Part shown: piece after piece, positions 48,845 to 59,939 of the stretch
How positions within the stretch are numbered: the first letter of the stretch is position 1
How the letters are laid out: each line of letters opens with the position of its first letter
From: Imbricaverruca yamaguchii
Lineage: Eukaryota > Arthropoda > Thecostraca > Neoverrucidae
Assembly (NCBI GenBank): GCA_034440575.1
Contig: JAOTOL010001475.1
Span: 868,001 to 932,000 of the forward strand
Direction of reading: 5' to 3'
Length of the DNA: 64,000 nt
Position numbers and translations under genes: made by a program
The notes under the pieces: model-generated
Seen by the model: only the letters and a program-made list of their open reading frames with translations
Database searches by the model: none
What the model was told of the DNA's origin: nothing

Positions 48845-50800
48845 TGCAAATTTATTGATCTGACCAGCCTTTCGTCCTCGTAGTAGTCCGCATTTTAGCT
48901 TTCGAAACGTCAGGAACGCAAATACACTCAAGACGTTTCAAGTCATATCTGACAAGTACTTGAAACTGGACACGCATTTAGAGGACATTCCGTGTCATTG
49001 CCACAGCCACGGTTAGGATCTCTTTCCTCATTTGTATGTACATCCTTATTTCACCTTTGACTATATCTTGTATGATGCGTTTATAAAAGATAATATCCAT
49101 GTAAATACCGTATGAAAACGAAATAGTGACCTGACGTTGACCCGCCCAAGCTCCGCTACCTTACTAGCTGGAACTCATCCTTTTGTACGATATGCGCTAA
49201 TCTATTGTTGGAAGGCATGCCAAATTCCAAAACGATAGCGTAGGCGGAATAAGAGGTGCCTCGGAAAATACTTGGCGGAGGCTGAAAGTGAAAGGTTTCC
49301 TGTAGTGCGAGGGCTCACATGTACAGAAATTCGCACGGATGACCAAAGCGTACTCAGGTACCAAATGTTCAAATTAAATTCCAATATTTTACTTGTATGC
49401 TGGCGTTAAATAAAATTCGACGGCTATAAATAATAAGAACCAGTGTCATACAAAGCCACATAGTAGGATGCCATTACAATATGGCTATAGGGTTAAATAG
49501 CGTCTTTGTTATATTCGCCACCTAACTATGGCTTCAACATTGTCATTGGCTTCAGCATATCTCATTCGCGTTGATGAATTGCAACCCACCTTCCCTATCG
49601 CCGCATTTAACACTTTTCTTCATAATAAAGCATTTGCATTGCCATGTCAGAGACAGTTTCCCAACTACCTACTTTGTTTGCAAGCAACATGTGCGCAAGT
49701 TTCGGTGACACTGTTTACCTGCTATGGTGTTTTTAAGCTCATTTTAAATGGCCAGGAAAGGCAATGGTAGTTTTCCTGAACAACAACAATTACAATGCAT
49801 ACCTGGTGTTGCTGTCTACATTCTGTAATCAGATCGTGAGTTAACATTTCCATTTGGCTCAATTTATATGTGACTATTGTACGCCATGTATAGGTTCCTA
49901 TCGTATGTAGGTGTCTACCTATCAAGGTAGGAATAAAGCTACAGGTGTATGGGTGGGTTGCTGAATGTGATCATGAATATTACATCCACGAGCACATTGC
50001 TAACAGTGTGATTGCAATAATCTGGATTGCATACAAGCTTAACTATGACTGGAAATTGATAGAACGATGGAATAAATATAGCTCAAGCTACTTTTGCATG
50101 TGCTTGGTATTAAGGATGTGTATAAAAATACGCACGACAACAAAATAGCTGCTTAGTGGATTCATATGTTTTTCTGATAATTAAAACATTTTCTCGGCAT
50201 TACCCAACATGTCGTCATATAAGGTTGTTGGTGAGAAACCGAAAGAAACATGATTGTGTTGTTTAATTTTCGTCGCCACGTAAAAACATGAAGAGCTAAT
50301 TATTCATCCAATATATGTCTTTTTTTGCTTGCCAAACTCTATCCAATCCGCTCCGTTATCCGTACGAATATTCAATCCGTGTTAAGCTCTATCAATCACC
50401 TCTAGAGGAGCTCGACTCTCCACCAGTGAACTCTGAGCGTCCTTTCAGCTGCTAATGCCCTTAGTTCCTACTAAGCGCTATTTAAAGAAATGAAAAGCAA
50501 TCGATCTACCTGCGTTCCCCAGTCGAATGTTCCTATGTGAACGTCGACACGTACGGCTCAGTCAGCCGTGACCACAGTTCAAGCCGAGTCTAATTATAGG
50601 CACATTCGCTTCAATGGTATTGAAGGTGGAACCACTTACACACGTCGATAGGCTTGAAGGTAGCCAAGGAATCCATTCGAAATCAACGTCATGCTTAGCT
50701 TCTGGACAATTTATGAATAGTCTGTTTAGTGCCAGTGCTAGCTCCTTTGCATGCTTAAAGGTGGTGAGTAAGACGCTGGTCACATTGTTATATGGTCATA
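48845..50800. other. Intron sequence without recognised features
   Basis: AT-leaning unique sequence in the long sarcoglycan intron. Small ORFs exist on both strands but show no domain or codon signal that I can recognise. Confidence 0.5.
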
Positions 50801-50804
50801 GAAC

Positions 50805-51029
50805 CGTGGCTATCGGGCCGCAGTAATAGGACCGTGATAATAGGGCTGTGTCAATAGGGCCGTGGTAATAGGGCCGCGGTAATAGGGTCGTGGTAATAGG
50901 ACCGTGATAAAATGGCCGTGGTCATATGGCCGTGGCAATAGGGCCGCGGTAATAGTGACGTGGTAATAGGGCCGTGGTAATAGTGACGTGGTAATAGGGC
51001 CCTGGTAATAGGGCCGCAGGGACAGGGTC
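50805..51029 (+). repeat. 15-bp minisatellite
   Basis: Degenerate repeats of ggtaatagggccgtg, about 15 copies, with variation at the fourth and ninth to twelfth positions. Confidence 0.9.
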
Positions 51030-51694
51030 GGAGATCGTAGCGCACAGAGAACTAGCTCCTACCGTAACCGGGCTGCTCTGGCAAGCTATGGCGGCCGGAT
51101 AACCTGATTACCCCCAATTTAGAGTAAACGCGGGAGTAGCACAAATAAGCGCAACCGATTTGGCACAGCGCGTTTGAACTTTAGATGTGTGCACCATATT
51201 CGACAGAGGAGAACGTGGGGTTTAGATGCGTGCACCATATTCTACAGAGAAGCACGTGGAGCTGCTGAGGAACAGAGCATTACTTGGAACTGCAGAGACT
51301 ACAAGCACTTCAGTAGATGTAGTCTAATAAAAGTTGTTCAAAGCAGAATTAGAATATTTGATTGGAGTTTACACCATGTAGTTGTCAAAAAAATGAAATG
51401 TGAATACATGTAGCCACTGGCTGCAATAGGATTACTGTTGCCAGATTATAATTCAAGATTGAGCCAACCTTTTGGTGAATATATTAGGACTTTATGCGAT
51501 GTACTAAGAAGTGTTTGAGGTTTCAACATTGTAACGATCGGCTCGGGTTGAACCAGACCGGACCAGGGTTAGATCAGGCCGGGTCAGGTCGGGTCGCTCA
51601 TACGAACTTGTCATATATATTCGCTGTTTGGAATGATGGTATATTCGCTCGGGTTTCACTATATCAATGACAATTGTCTGCTTAGTCCAACCAA

Positions 51695-51977
51695 TCCCGT
51701 TCCGTTTTTGGTTTGCATTTATTCAACAATTAGTCTCAGCAATCCGCATGCTACCCCGCGGCACGTAAGAAGTTGCGGATTAATTACGAATCTACCGCTC
51801 TGTTTCTGTGCTGCATTTACTGAATAAATAGTTCCAACAATTCGCACACTGAATCACGACACTGCGGTACAGTCTACCACTCAGCTTTTGGTTTGCATTT
51901 ATGGAATAATTAGTCCCAACGATCCACACACTGCACCGCAGTACGTGTGGATCTGCGGTACAGTCTACCACTCTGTT
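51695..51977 (+). repeat. Three longer, older units flanking the 39-bp array
   Basis: Three diverged units of about 80-100 bp, each with ggtttgcatttat-like, aattagtc-like and tctaccactc-like blocks, precede the 39-bp array. The 39-bp unit corresponds to the outer parts of this longer unit with the middle missing. Confidence 0.7.
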
Positions 51978-52672
51978 TTTACAGTACGATGCTGCGGTAC
52001 AGTCTACCACTCTGTTTTTACAGTACAGTGTTGCGGTACAGTCTACCACTCTGTTTTACAGTAGGTATGGGTACAGTTTTTACAGTGTTGCGGTACAGTC
52101 TACCACTCTGTTTTTACAGTAACTATGTTGCGGTACAGTCTACCACTCTGTTTTTACAAAAACAGTGTTGCGGTACAGTCTACCACTCTGTTTTTACAGT
52201 ACAATGTTGCGGTACAGTCTACCACTCTGTTTTTACAGTACAATGTTGCGGTACAGTCTACCACTCTGTTTTTACAGTACAGTGTTGCGGTACAGTCTAC
52301 CACTCTGTTTTTACAGTACAGTGTTGCGGTACAGTCTACCACTCTGTTTTTACAGTACAGTGTTGCGGTACAGTCTACCACTCTGTTTTTACAGTACAGT
52401 GTTGCGGTACAGTCTACCACTCTGTTTTTACAGTAACTATGTTGCGGTACAGTCTACCACTCTGTTTTTACAGTATTACATGTTGCGGTACAGTCTACCA
52501 CTCTGTTTTTACAGTACAATGTTGCGGTACAGTCTACCACTCTGTTTTTACAGTACAGTGTTGCGGTACAGTCTACCACTCTGTTTTTACAGTACAGTGT
52601 TGCGGTACAGTCTACCACTCCGTTTTTACAGTACGATGCTGCGGTACAGTCTACCAATCCGTTGTTACGGTA
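51930..52672 (+). repeat. 39-bp minisatellite
   Basis: About 17 copies with the core tgcggtacagtctaccactc followed by tgtttttacagta. The period of 39 is a multiple of three, so all frames without a stop in one unit stay open; these are not taken as genes. Confidence 0.95.
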
Positions 52673-52679
52673 CGATTAT

Positions 52680-53685
52680 GCCGGCGAGATGTTCCACGAC
52701 GACTCAACCGCTACCAGCCGCCAGATTTCAACAACTGTTCTGGAGAAGAAAAAAAATGTTGCAGAATGGCTCTGACGGAGACTGCACTGTATTAATACTC
52801 AAAGCAGCCGTTCACTGCATTTAACTGATTACATTTGACCCTTATATGTGCTTTCCCACATTTTGAGGCTGTAGTGCACCAGCTGGGATCATATTAAATA
52901 CATTAGTCAGTGGAGTTTTTCAGCTGTAATATTTCCTTCAACACAATCTCAATATAATTATGAACAATACATGGCGAACAACTTCTATAACTCTAGAACT
53001 AACCTTATGAATGTGTTAGGCATCATACATCATGCATGACACCAGCACCTAGTACTAGGGTACGCAAATGCTGTATCTTTGTATTCACCTGTTACGAAGG
53101 AAAATGCTTACAAAGGTAGAATATTTAAATTAGGTTTTCGCAAATCAATCAATCAACAGAGCCATATTTTCAGAAACAACACGTCTCGTTATAACCTACC
53201 CCGGTACCCAGCTTTCTTTCCAGTAAAAGTATTCTTGCAATATATACAAACTGGCTTGGTACATTTAGCTTCGGAGATCGAGTTATAGGAAGCAGGATGA
53301 TATGCACATTACATTTCTATGGCACACTGACTTGCGCAATAAATGCAAAAAGTGCTTCAGAATGTTCATGCCTCTGCCAGGTAATCAACACACAGCTATT
53401 GGCTGTTTTTATAAATACACAAGAACAGAGGCATAACCAACGGGGGTGAGGCCCGCCCCAATGCCAAAAGAAATGAAATGAAACAAAACAATTTGAGGTT
53501 TTTATCGCGGAAATCCAACATTTTTCCACGCGCCAAGCGCGCCGAAGCCGTTCTCTTTTCCACGAATTCTTAACGGTCAACCTCCCCTCTTGAAAAAAAC
53601 CTGGGTGCGCCACTGCACACGAACATCCAGCGACAGCAAACATCAGGCGATCGATCCTCCTGGAGTGCCTGGCTTCCGCTGCTTT
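52680..53685. other. Intron sequence without recognised features
   Basis: AT-leaning unique sequence between two minisatellites; nothing recognised. Confidence 0.5.
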
Positions 53686-53689
53686 GTCT

Positions 53690-54735
53690 CCTGGTCTTCT
53701 GGGCAGTGAGGTAGTCTTCTGTGCCGCGGCGAGGTACGTACTATCTCGAGATCCGACTCGTCCACGCGCCGCCAGCGGTCTTCTGTGCCCGGCGTAGCTG
53801 GCGCAGCCGCGGCGAGACACGTGTAGTCTCGAGCTCCGGGCTCGTCCACGCGCGGTGAAGCAGTGGCGAGGTGCGCGTCATCTCGGGCTCCGAGTCCACC
53901 CAGGTGCCGCCAGTGGTCTTCTGCGGCCCAAGCGGTGAAGCAGTGGCGAGGTGCGTGTCATCTCGGGCTCCGAGTTCACCCAGGTGCCGCCAGTGGTCTT
54001 CTGCGGCCCAAGCGGTAAAGCAGTGGCGAGGTACGTGTTATCTCGAGCTCCGGGCCACCCAGGTGCCGCCAGTGGTCTTCTGCGGCCCAAGCAGTGAAGC
54101 AGTGGCCAGGTGCGTGTTATCTCGGGCTCCGGTCCACCCAGGTGCCGCCAGTGGTCTTCTGCGGCCCAAGCAGTGAAGCAGTGGCCAGGTGCGTGTTATC
54201 TCGAGCTCCGGTCCACCCAGGTGCCGCCAGTGGTCTTCTGCGGCCCAAGCAGTGAAGCAGTGGCGAGGTACGTGTTATCTCGAGCTCCGAGTTCACCCAG
54301 GTGCCGCCAGTGGTCTTCTGCGGCCCAAGCGGTAAAGCAGTGGCGAGGTACGTGTTATCTCGAGCTCCGAGTTCACCCAGGTGCCGCCAGTGGTCTTCTG
54401 CGGCCTAAGCAGTGAATCAGTGGCCAGGTGCGTGTTATCTCGGGCTCCGGTCCACCCAGGTGCCGCCAGTGGTCTTCTGTGGCCGGTCAGCGGTGAAGCA
54501 GTGGCCAGGTGCGTGTTATCTCGAGCTCCGGGCCACCCAGGTGCCGCCAGTGGTCTTCTGCGGCCCAAGCAGTGAAGCAGTGGCCAGGTGCGTGTTATCT
54601 CGGGCTCCGGTCCACCCAGGTGCCGCCAGTGGTCTTCTGTGGCCGGTCAGCGGTACGGCCGGGCCGCGTGTTGTGCGCTGTCCGGGGCGGCGGCCCGCAG
54701 CGGCGCCGGCAGCGCTCTTCTGCGGCCGGCGTAAC
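53690..54735 (+). repeat. Minisatellite, unit about 80 bp
   Basis: About 12 copies with the core caggtgccgccagtggtctt and the partner segment gtgcgtgttatctcgagctc. The first copies (53690-53850) are diverged. Lies in the long sarcoglycan intron. Long open frames on both strands here follow from repetition and G+C content, not coding. Confidence 0.9.
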
Positions 54736-54965
54736 CGGCGCATCACTTATTCAGCGGCGTCAAGCAGATCAAACTCCACCCTAATACAGACCTGTTCTTT
54801 ATTCATGCCTCGATTCCGAGCGCCGGCCCGACCCGGCACGCCAAGCGGAAGAAAAAAACTCCGGAGCGCCTGGAGGACGCGGCGGAGGTGGGCGGCGGTG
54901 TTCAGATGGGGGGCGGCGTTCAGGTGGGGCGCAGCCGGCGTCTCGTCGAGAGACTGTCCTAAGTG
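54650..54965 (+). other. CpG-rich block
   Basis: GC- and CpG-rich sequence at the end of the 80-bp array, with two degenerate ggctggatctggcagcag-like copies at 54965-55010. No coding evidence. Confidence 0.4.
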
Positions 54966-55019
54966 GCTGGATCTGGCAGCAGCGGCTCGGCTGGATATGG
55001 CAGCAGTGGCCGTCGGATG

Positions 55020-55950
55020 AAAACAATACATACATCAGACGGCCTGGCTAAACAAAGTTTGATTGCTGCCGAACAACGGCCTGACGTCCTTGCAAATGAC
55101 ACTGCATTGCACTGAATTGATGATAAAGCAATCTATGCAGTAAACAAGACGGGTCTGAACGCGGCGTTCCAGATTAACTCAGCCGATGGCGGAAGGCAAT
55201 TTGGTACGGGATTTGCCCAGTGCAAAGATCAGGATGAGATCGGAACCAAATTGCGTGAACTGCCGTCGAGTCAGTTACGCGACTCCATCAGTCACAGTTC
55301 GTGGACGCGGCTACTGCTACTGTGTTCACCAACTCTTGCGAAGCATGACACAGGGTAAGAGAAAGGTGTTCAGGGAAGTAAATAGGCATGCTATTATAGG
55401 AAATAGTCACACAGAGAAGCTCAGTGTGGTGTTGGAGCAGTTGCTGATGTTGGAATTCTGCCATGGTCGTTATCCGCGCCACTCCAGGTCTGATGTTCGA
55501 TAGTTAGTCAAAATACGCCACTGAGGTATTTTGAACATCACATAATGAAAGGGAAGGGCTGCATACAATTAAATGCGATTTGCTCCATTGGAATTCCAAG
55601 CATCCCCTGGTTTTAAAGCCATGAGCACCCTGTTTGAAACTCCTTGAATTTCTGTGTGTGCGTGTGTGGGGTAATGCGGGAGTATTCTTTGATTTCTTCC
55701 TCTATGCTACACATATGTGAACAAGGAACTGCAATTGTCATCATTTGCTCTTTTTTTTGTTATCCCTGCGAAGGCACAGGAATTCATTTTTTGTGCAGGA
55801 TTTGCGAAGGATTCAATTTTTGTGCAGGATTATTTATACGGTCATTTCATCCTACTATTCGCCTGAATTTTGCACCGTATTTCATATGCCACCTGTTGTC
55901 GCTGTATAAGTCCACAGTCGCAGTCAGACTTTGCTAACCTTCCTATCGGA
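55020..55950. other. Intron sequence without recognised features
   Basis: Unique sequence leading to the 22-bp array. It has a short tandem pair of ttgtgcaggat at about 55790-55835 and nothing else recognised. Confidence 0.5.
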
Positions 55951-55954
55951 TCGG

Positions 55955-56888
55955 ATTAGCCAGAGGTCTGCTCAGAGTCTGATCGGATGTCTGATCAGAG
56001 TCGCTACACCATCTGATGAGAGTCGCTACACCGTCTGACCAGAGCCGCTACACCGTCTGACCAGAGTCGCTACACCGTCTGATCAGAGTCGCTACACCGT
56101 CTGATCAGAGTCGCTACACCGTCTGATCAGAGTCGCTACACCGTCTGATCAGAGTCGCTACACCGTCTGATCAGAGTCGCTACAACATCTGATCAGAGTC
56201 GCTACACCGTCTGATCAGAGTCGCTACACCGTCTGATCAGAGTCGCTACAACATCTGATCAGAGTCGCTACACCGTCTGATCAGAGTCGCTACACCGTCT
56301 GATCAGAGTCGCTACACCGTCTGATCAGAGTCGCTACACCCACAGCACCAAACTATCACGCATCTGATCAGAGTCGCTACACCGTCTGATCAGAGTCGCT
56401 ACACCGTCTAATCAGACCCGCTACACCGCCTGATCAGAGTCTGATCGGACGTCTGATCAGAGTCGCACACTTTACTACACTCTATACCTACAGCTGATCA
56501 GAGTCGCTACACCGTCTGATCAGAGTCGCTACACCGTCTGACCAGAGTCGCTCACGTCTGATCAGAGTCGCTACACCGTCTGATCAGAGTGCACCGTCGA
56601 TCAGAGTCGCAAGTCTGATCAGAGCCTTTTGATCAGAGTCGCTACACCGTCTGCCCAGAGTCGCTACACCGTCTAATCAGACCCGCTACACCGTCTGATC
56701 AGAGTCGCTACACCGTCTGATCAGAGTCCGATCATTAACCGTCTGATCAGAGTCGCTACATTTGATCAGAGTCGTCACTCTGATCAGATCTACACCGTCT
56801 AATCAGACCCGCTACACCGCCTGATCAGAGTCTGATCGGACGTCTGATCAGAGTCGCCACAGTCTGATCAGAGTCGCTGCACCGTCTG
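55955..56888 (+). repeat. 22-bp minisatellite with palindromic TCTGATCAGA core
   Basis: About 35-40 copies of gtctgatcagagtcgctaca plus cc. Most units contain the 10-bp palindrome TCTGATCAGA, and each carries CTGAT, a match to the metazoan branchpoint pattern CTRAY. The right half (56340-56880) is increasingly scrambled by deletions and insertions. The last copy forms the acceptor region of the second sarcoglycan exon. Confidence 0.93.
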
Positions 56889-56891
56889 CAG

Positions 56892-57081
56892 GACGGCATT
56901 GGCGGCCTGCGCGTGGTGAAGGGAGGCGTGGTGCTGGACGGCGACTCGTGGGTGCTCGGCCAACTGGTGGCCAGCCACATCTGGTCACGCAAACACCAGC
57001 CCATCACCTTCCAGTCGTCCAGAAACTTCTCCATCAATGTGCGCAACAAGGCCGGCGAACTCGCCTCACAGCTCACCCTCG
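56892..57081 (+). CDS. SGCD: Sarcoglycan gamma/delta/zeta-type, second coding exon (start of extracellular domain)
   Basis: This exon encodes residues 59-121 plus the first base of codon 122, beginning DGIGGLRVVKGG and ending LASQLTLG. It matches the membrane-proximal extracellular part of the family. The motif SSRNFSINV (N103-F-S) keeps the N-glycosylation sequon expected in this stretch of delta- and gamma-sarcoglycan. The acceptor is ccgtctgcag at 56882-56891; the donor is G|GTAAGA at 57082, phase 1. The intron before it is about 11.3 kb and holds many repeat arrays. The exon is squeezed between two of them: a 22-bp minisatellite ends exactly in the acceptor, and a GGGATC hexamer array begins about 20 bp after the donor. 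Codon use is GC-rich at third positions, unlike the surrounding AT-mixed intron. Confidence 0.92.
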
Positions 57082-57099
57082 GTAAGACCGCGGTCGGGA

Positions 57100-57395
57100 T
57101 CTGGATCGGGATGGGTATCGGGATCTGGATCGGGATCGGGATGGGATCTGGATCGGGATCGGGATCGGGATCGGGATCGGGATCGGGGTCGGGATCGGGA
57201 TCGGGATCGGGTTCGGGATCGGGATCGGGATCGGGATCGGGATCGGGATCGGGATCGGGATCGGGATCGGGATCGGGATCGGGATCGGGATCGGGATCGG
57301 GATCGGGATCGGGATCGGGATCGGGATCGGGATCGGGATCGGGATCGGGATTGGGATCGGGATCGGGTTCGGGATCGGGATCGGGATCGAGATCG
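57100..57395 (+). repeat. (GGGATC)n hexamer array
   Basis: Roughly 45 copies of gggatc with a few gggttc, ggggtc and gggatt variants, starting about 20 bp after the donor of the second sarcoglycan exon. Runs of three G separated by three bases meet the usual sequence rule for G-quadruplexes on the sense (pre-mRNA) strand. Dense GATC sites. Confidence 0.93.
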
Positions 57396-58160
57396 CGGCA
57401 TGGTCAGGCATGGATCGGTTCGGTACTCCAAATAATACCTTTTGATCTCGAGTTCAACATTTTGCTGTGCATGTAGTCGTGGAACTGACAAAATTGTACC
57501 CAATATTTAAACCGTCAATTGCATTCCGTTAATGTCCGATGTTTTAGTATCACCAGCATATTTTCCTGAAAAGTGCAGTGCGTATTCCACAGGACCACCA
57601 CCTCCCCTCCATCTCACAATGCTTGTGCGCGGTATGATTGTACCTGCTTCTGGATGTTGCAAATCTGCTGGTGCAATAATAAACACAAATTAAAGCTAGC
57701 TGCATATCCACTATATACGTCTTAAATCAATTGTTTCATAGCATGGTTTTGTACGATGATTCCTGTCACAAGCACACGTGACACCTTTTCCTCACAGCGC
57801 ACTTGAGCCAGGCTGGTCGAGTCGCTCAGAGTTCTGTCGAGATGGCTCATACGTTACGTGAGCGGCGAGCAACGTCTGCCCACTGACGCCTGCGTATTCA
57901 AATTACAACAGCCGCCCTTTCAGGTTTTGCTCGAGAGCGCTCTGCCGAGGCAATAATCCTGTTTGTGTGTGCGCAACAATGAATCGGTACCCGGAAAATC
58001 CATTTACGTTTCGCACTGGCAGCGTGTCTTTTCAGCATCTGAGCCTGACTAAAAAGCTTGATTGTCATAGTACTTCTGCTCCGGAGATCGGATGGCTCTG
58101 AGATGGAGTTTTTCCGCGATGCATGCACGACCGGTGCGGTATCAGAGTGTATCTGTACAT
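57396..58160. other. Sarcoglycan intron, non-repetitive part
   Basis: Unique intron sequence between the GGGATC array and the third exon; nothing else recognised. Confidence 0.5.
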
Positions 58161-58166
58161 TTCCAG

Positions 58167-58286
58167 GACAGGAGGGGTTCCACGTGATGTCCAACTCCTT
58201 CAAAGTCACCGACCAGATGGGCATGACGCTGTTTGAAGCATCCCCAAGTCAGGTCATCGTCGGAGCGCACACACTGCAGGTCACAG
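58167..58286 (+). CDS. SGCD: Sarcoglycan gamma/delta/zeta-type, third coding exon (extracellular beta-rich domain)
   Basis: This 120-base exon enters and leaves in phase 1 and encodes residues 122-161, from GQEGFHVMSNSFKV to VGAHTLQVT, with codon 162 (G) split over the next junction. The pattern FKV-x-D/S-x-x-G-x-x-LF-x-A and the VGA-x-x-L-x-V-x-G ending match the repeated beta-strand region of gamma/delta-sarcoglycan. The acceptor has a good pyrimidine stretch (gtatctgtacatttccag, AG at 58165-58166). The donor is CACAG|GTAAC at 58287. The intron before it is 1085 bases. Immediately downstream, degenerate copies of the donor neighbourhood are repeated up to about 58670. Confidence 0.9.
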
Positions 58287-58670
58287 GTAACGTCGTGCGA
58301 CAAACTGAAGGACATGGGTGAGGTTACTTGACATAATAGAGGACGCAAACAATGTCATGCGACAAATTGAAGGTCACATGTGAGGTCGTATGACAAGTTG
58401 AAGGTCATGGGTGAAGATTACAATGAAGATTACAAATAATCCCACGCGACAAGCTGAACGGCACAGCTGAGGTCATATGGCCCAGTGAAGTCCATGGGTG
58501 AGGTTACTCCACACCTTGAAGGTCACACATTGCTATGCGACAACATGACGACCACAGGTGCGACTACTCGACACACTGAAGTTCGCAAATAATGTCCCAC
58601 AGAAAATTGAAGACCGCATGTGAGGGCATGTGACAAAATGAAGGTCATGGATGAGGGTATTCGACATAAT
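58287..58670 (+). repeat. Degenerate repeats following the third sarcoglycan exon
   Basis: About ten diverged copies of a 33-40 bp unit with the core gacaaattgaaggtcac followed by gtgaggt. The first copy overlaps the real donor region (gtcacag|gtaacgtcgtgcgacaa). Some copies keep a donor-like CACAGGT (58556), while others have decayed to CACATGT or CATGGGT. Confidence 0.7.
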
Positions 58671-58673
58671 GGA

Positions 58674-59060
58674 GTGTGTGCAGTGTGTGTTGTGTGTTGT
58701 GTGTAGTGGGTAGTATGTGGTGTGTTATGTGTGGTGTATGGTGTGTGGTGTGTGGTGTGTGGTGTGTGGTGTGTGGTGTGTGGTGTGTGGTGTGTGGTGT
58801 GTGGTGTGTAGTGTGTGGTGTGTGTGTGTGGTGTGTGTGTGTGTGTGTGGTGTATAGTGTGTGGTGTATTGTGTGGTGTGTAGTGTGTGGTATGTGGTGT
58901 GTGGTGTTGGTGTGTGGTGTGTGGTGTGTGGTGTGTGGTGTGTGGTGTGTGGTGTGTGGTGTGTGGTGTGTGGTGTGTGGTGTGTGGTGTGTGGTGTGTA
59001 GTGTGTAGTATGTAGTGTGTGGTGTGTGGTGCATAGTGTGTGGTGTGTGTTGTGTGGCGG
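58674..59060 (+). repeat. (GGTGTGT)n-type G/T-rich satellite
   Basis: Heptamer ggtgtgt repeated with interruptions inside the third visible intron. It runs straight into the acceptor-unit array and supplies the TG-rich linker of its 65-bp units. The complementary strand reads CA-rich and stays open over long distances only because of the simple composition. Confidence 0.9.
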
Positions 59061-59065
59061 TGACA

Positions 59066-59939
59066 CGCACCACTGTGCGACAGGAGAGGGTGTGTGGTAT
59101 GATGTGTGTGTGGTGTATGTGGCGGTGACGCGTGCCACTGCGCGACAGGAGAGGATGTGTGGTATGTTGTGTATGTTGTGTATGTGGTGGTGACACGTGC
59201 CACTGTGCGACAGGAGAGGGTGTGAGGTATGTTGTGTGTGTTGTGTATGTGGCGGTGACGCGTGTCACTGTGCGACAGGAGAGGGTGGTGCCGTGTTTGG
59301 CGGTGACACGTGCCACTGTGCGACAGGGAGGGTGGTGCGTGTTTGGCGGTGACACGTGCCACTGTGCGACAGGAGAGGGTGTGTGGTATGTTGTGTTGTG
59401 TACGTGGTGGTGACACGTGCCACTGTGCGACAGGAGAGGGTGTGAGGTATGTTGTGTGTGTGGTGTATGTGGCGGTGACGCGTGTCACTGTGCGACAGGA
59501 GAGGGTGTGAGGTATGTTGTGTGTGTTGTGTATGTGGCGGTGACACGTGCCACTGTGCGACAGGAGAGGGTGGTGCCGTGTTTGGCGGTGACACGTGCCA
59601 CTGTGCGACAGGAGAGGGTGGTGCCGTGTTTGGCGGTGACGCGTGTCACTGTGCGACAGGAGAGGGTGGTGCCGTGTTTGGCGGTGACTGGTGCTTGGAG
59701 CCACTGTGCGACAGGAGAGGGTGTGTGTTGTGTGTTGTATGGCGGTGACACGTGCCACTGTGCGACAGGAGAGGGTGGTGCCGTGTTTGGCGATAACACG
59801 TGCCACTGTGCGACAGGAGAGGGTGGTGCCGTGTTTGGCGATAACACGTGCCACTGTGCGACAGGAGAGGGTGGTGCCGTGTTTGGCGGTGACACGTGCC
59901 ACTGTGCGACAGGAGAGGGTGGTGCCGTGTTTGGGGTGA
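59066..59939 (+). repeat. Tandem array of splice-acceptor/exon-start units, 16 copies
   Basis: Sixteen copies of cactgtgcgacaggagaggg end their CAG at 59083, 59148, 59213, 59278, 59326, 59372, 59433, 59498, 59563, 59611, 59659, 59713, 59768, 59816, 59864 and 59912. The last CAG is the acceptor used here for the fourth sarcoglycan exon. Two unit types alternate: a 65-bp type with a TG-rich linker and a 48-bp type carrying ggtggtgccgtgtttgg, the start of the exon. Nine copies carry that exon start, one with a deletion. The final four are exactly 48 bp apart, which keeps the reading frame and encodes EGGAVFGGDTCHCATG per unit (with DN for GD in two copies). Confidence 0.9.

Noticed and set aside
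51947..52824. Repeated RYSLPLCFYST-type frames
   Set aside because: The 39-bp period is a multiple of three, so three overlapping frames stay open; not coding.
58523..59902. 459-codon minus-strand open frame rich in His/Thr/Pro
   Set aside because: It is the complement of the GT-rich satellite and the acceptor-unit array; simple repeats explain it.
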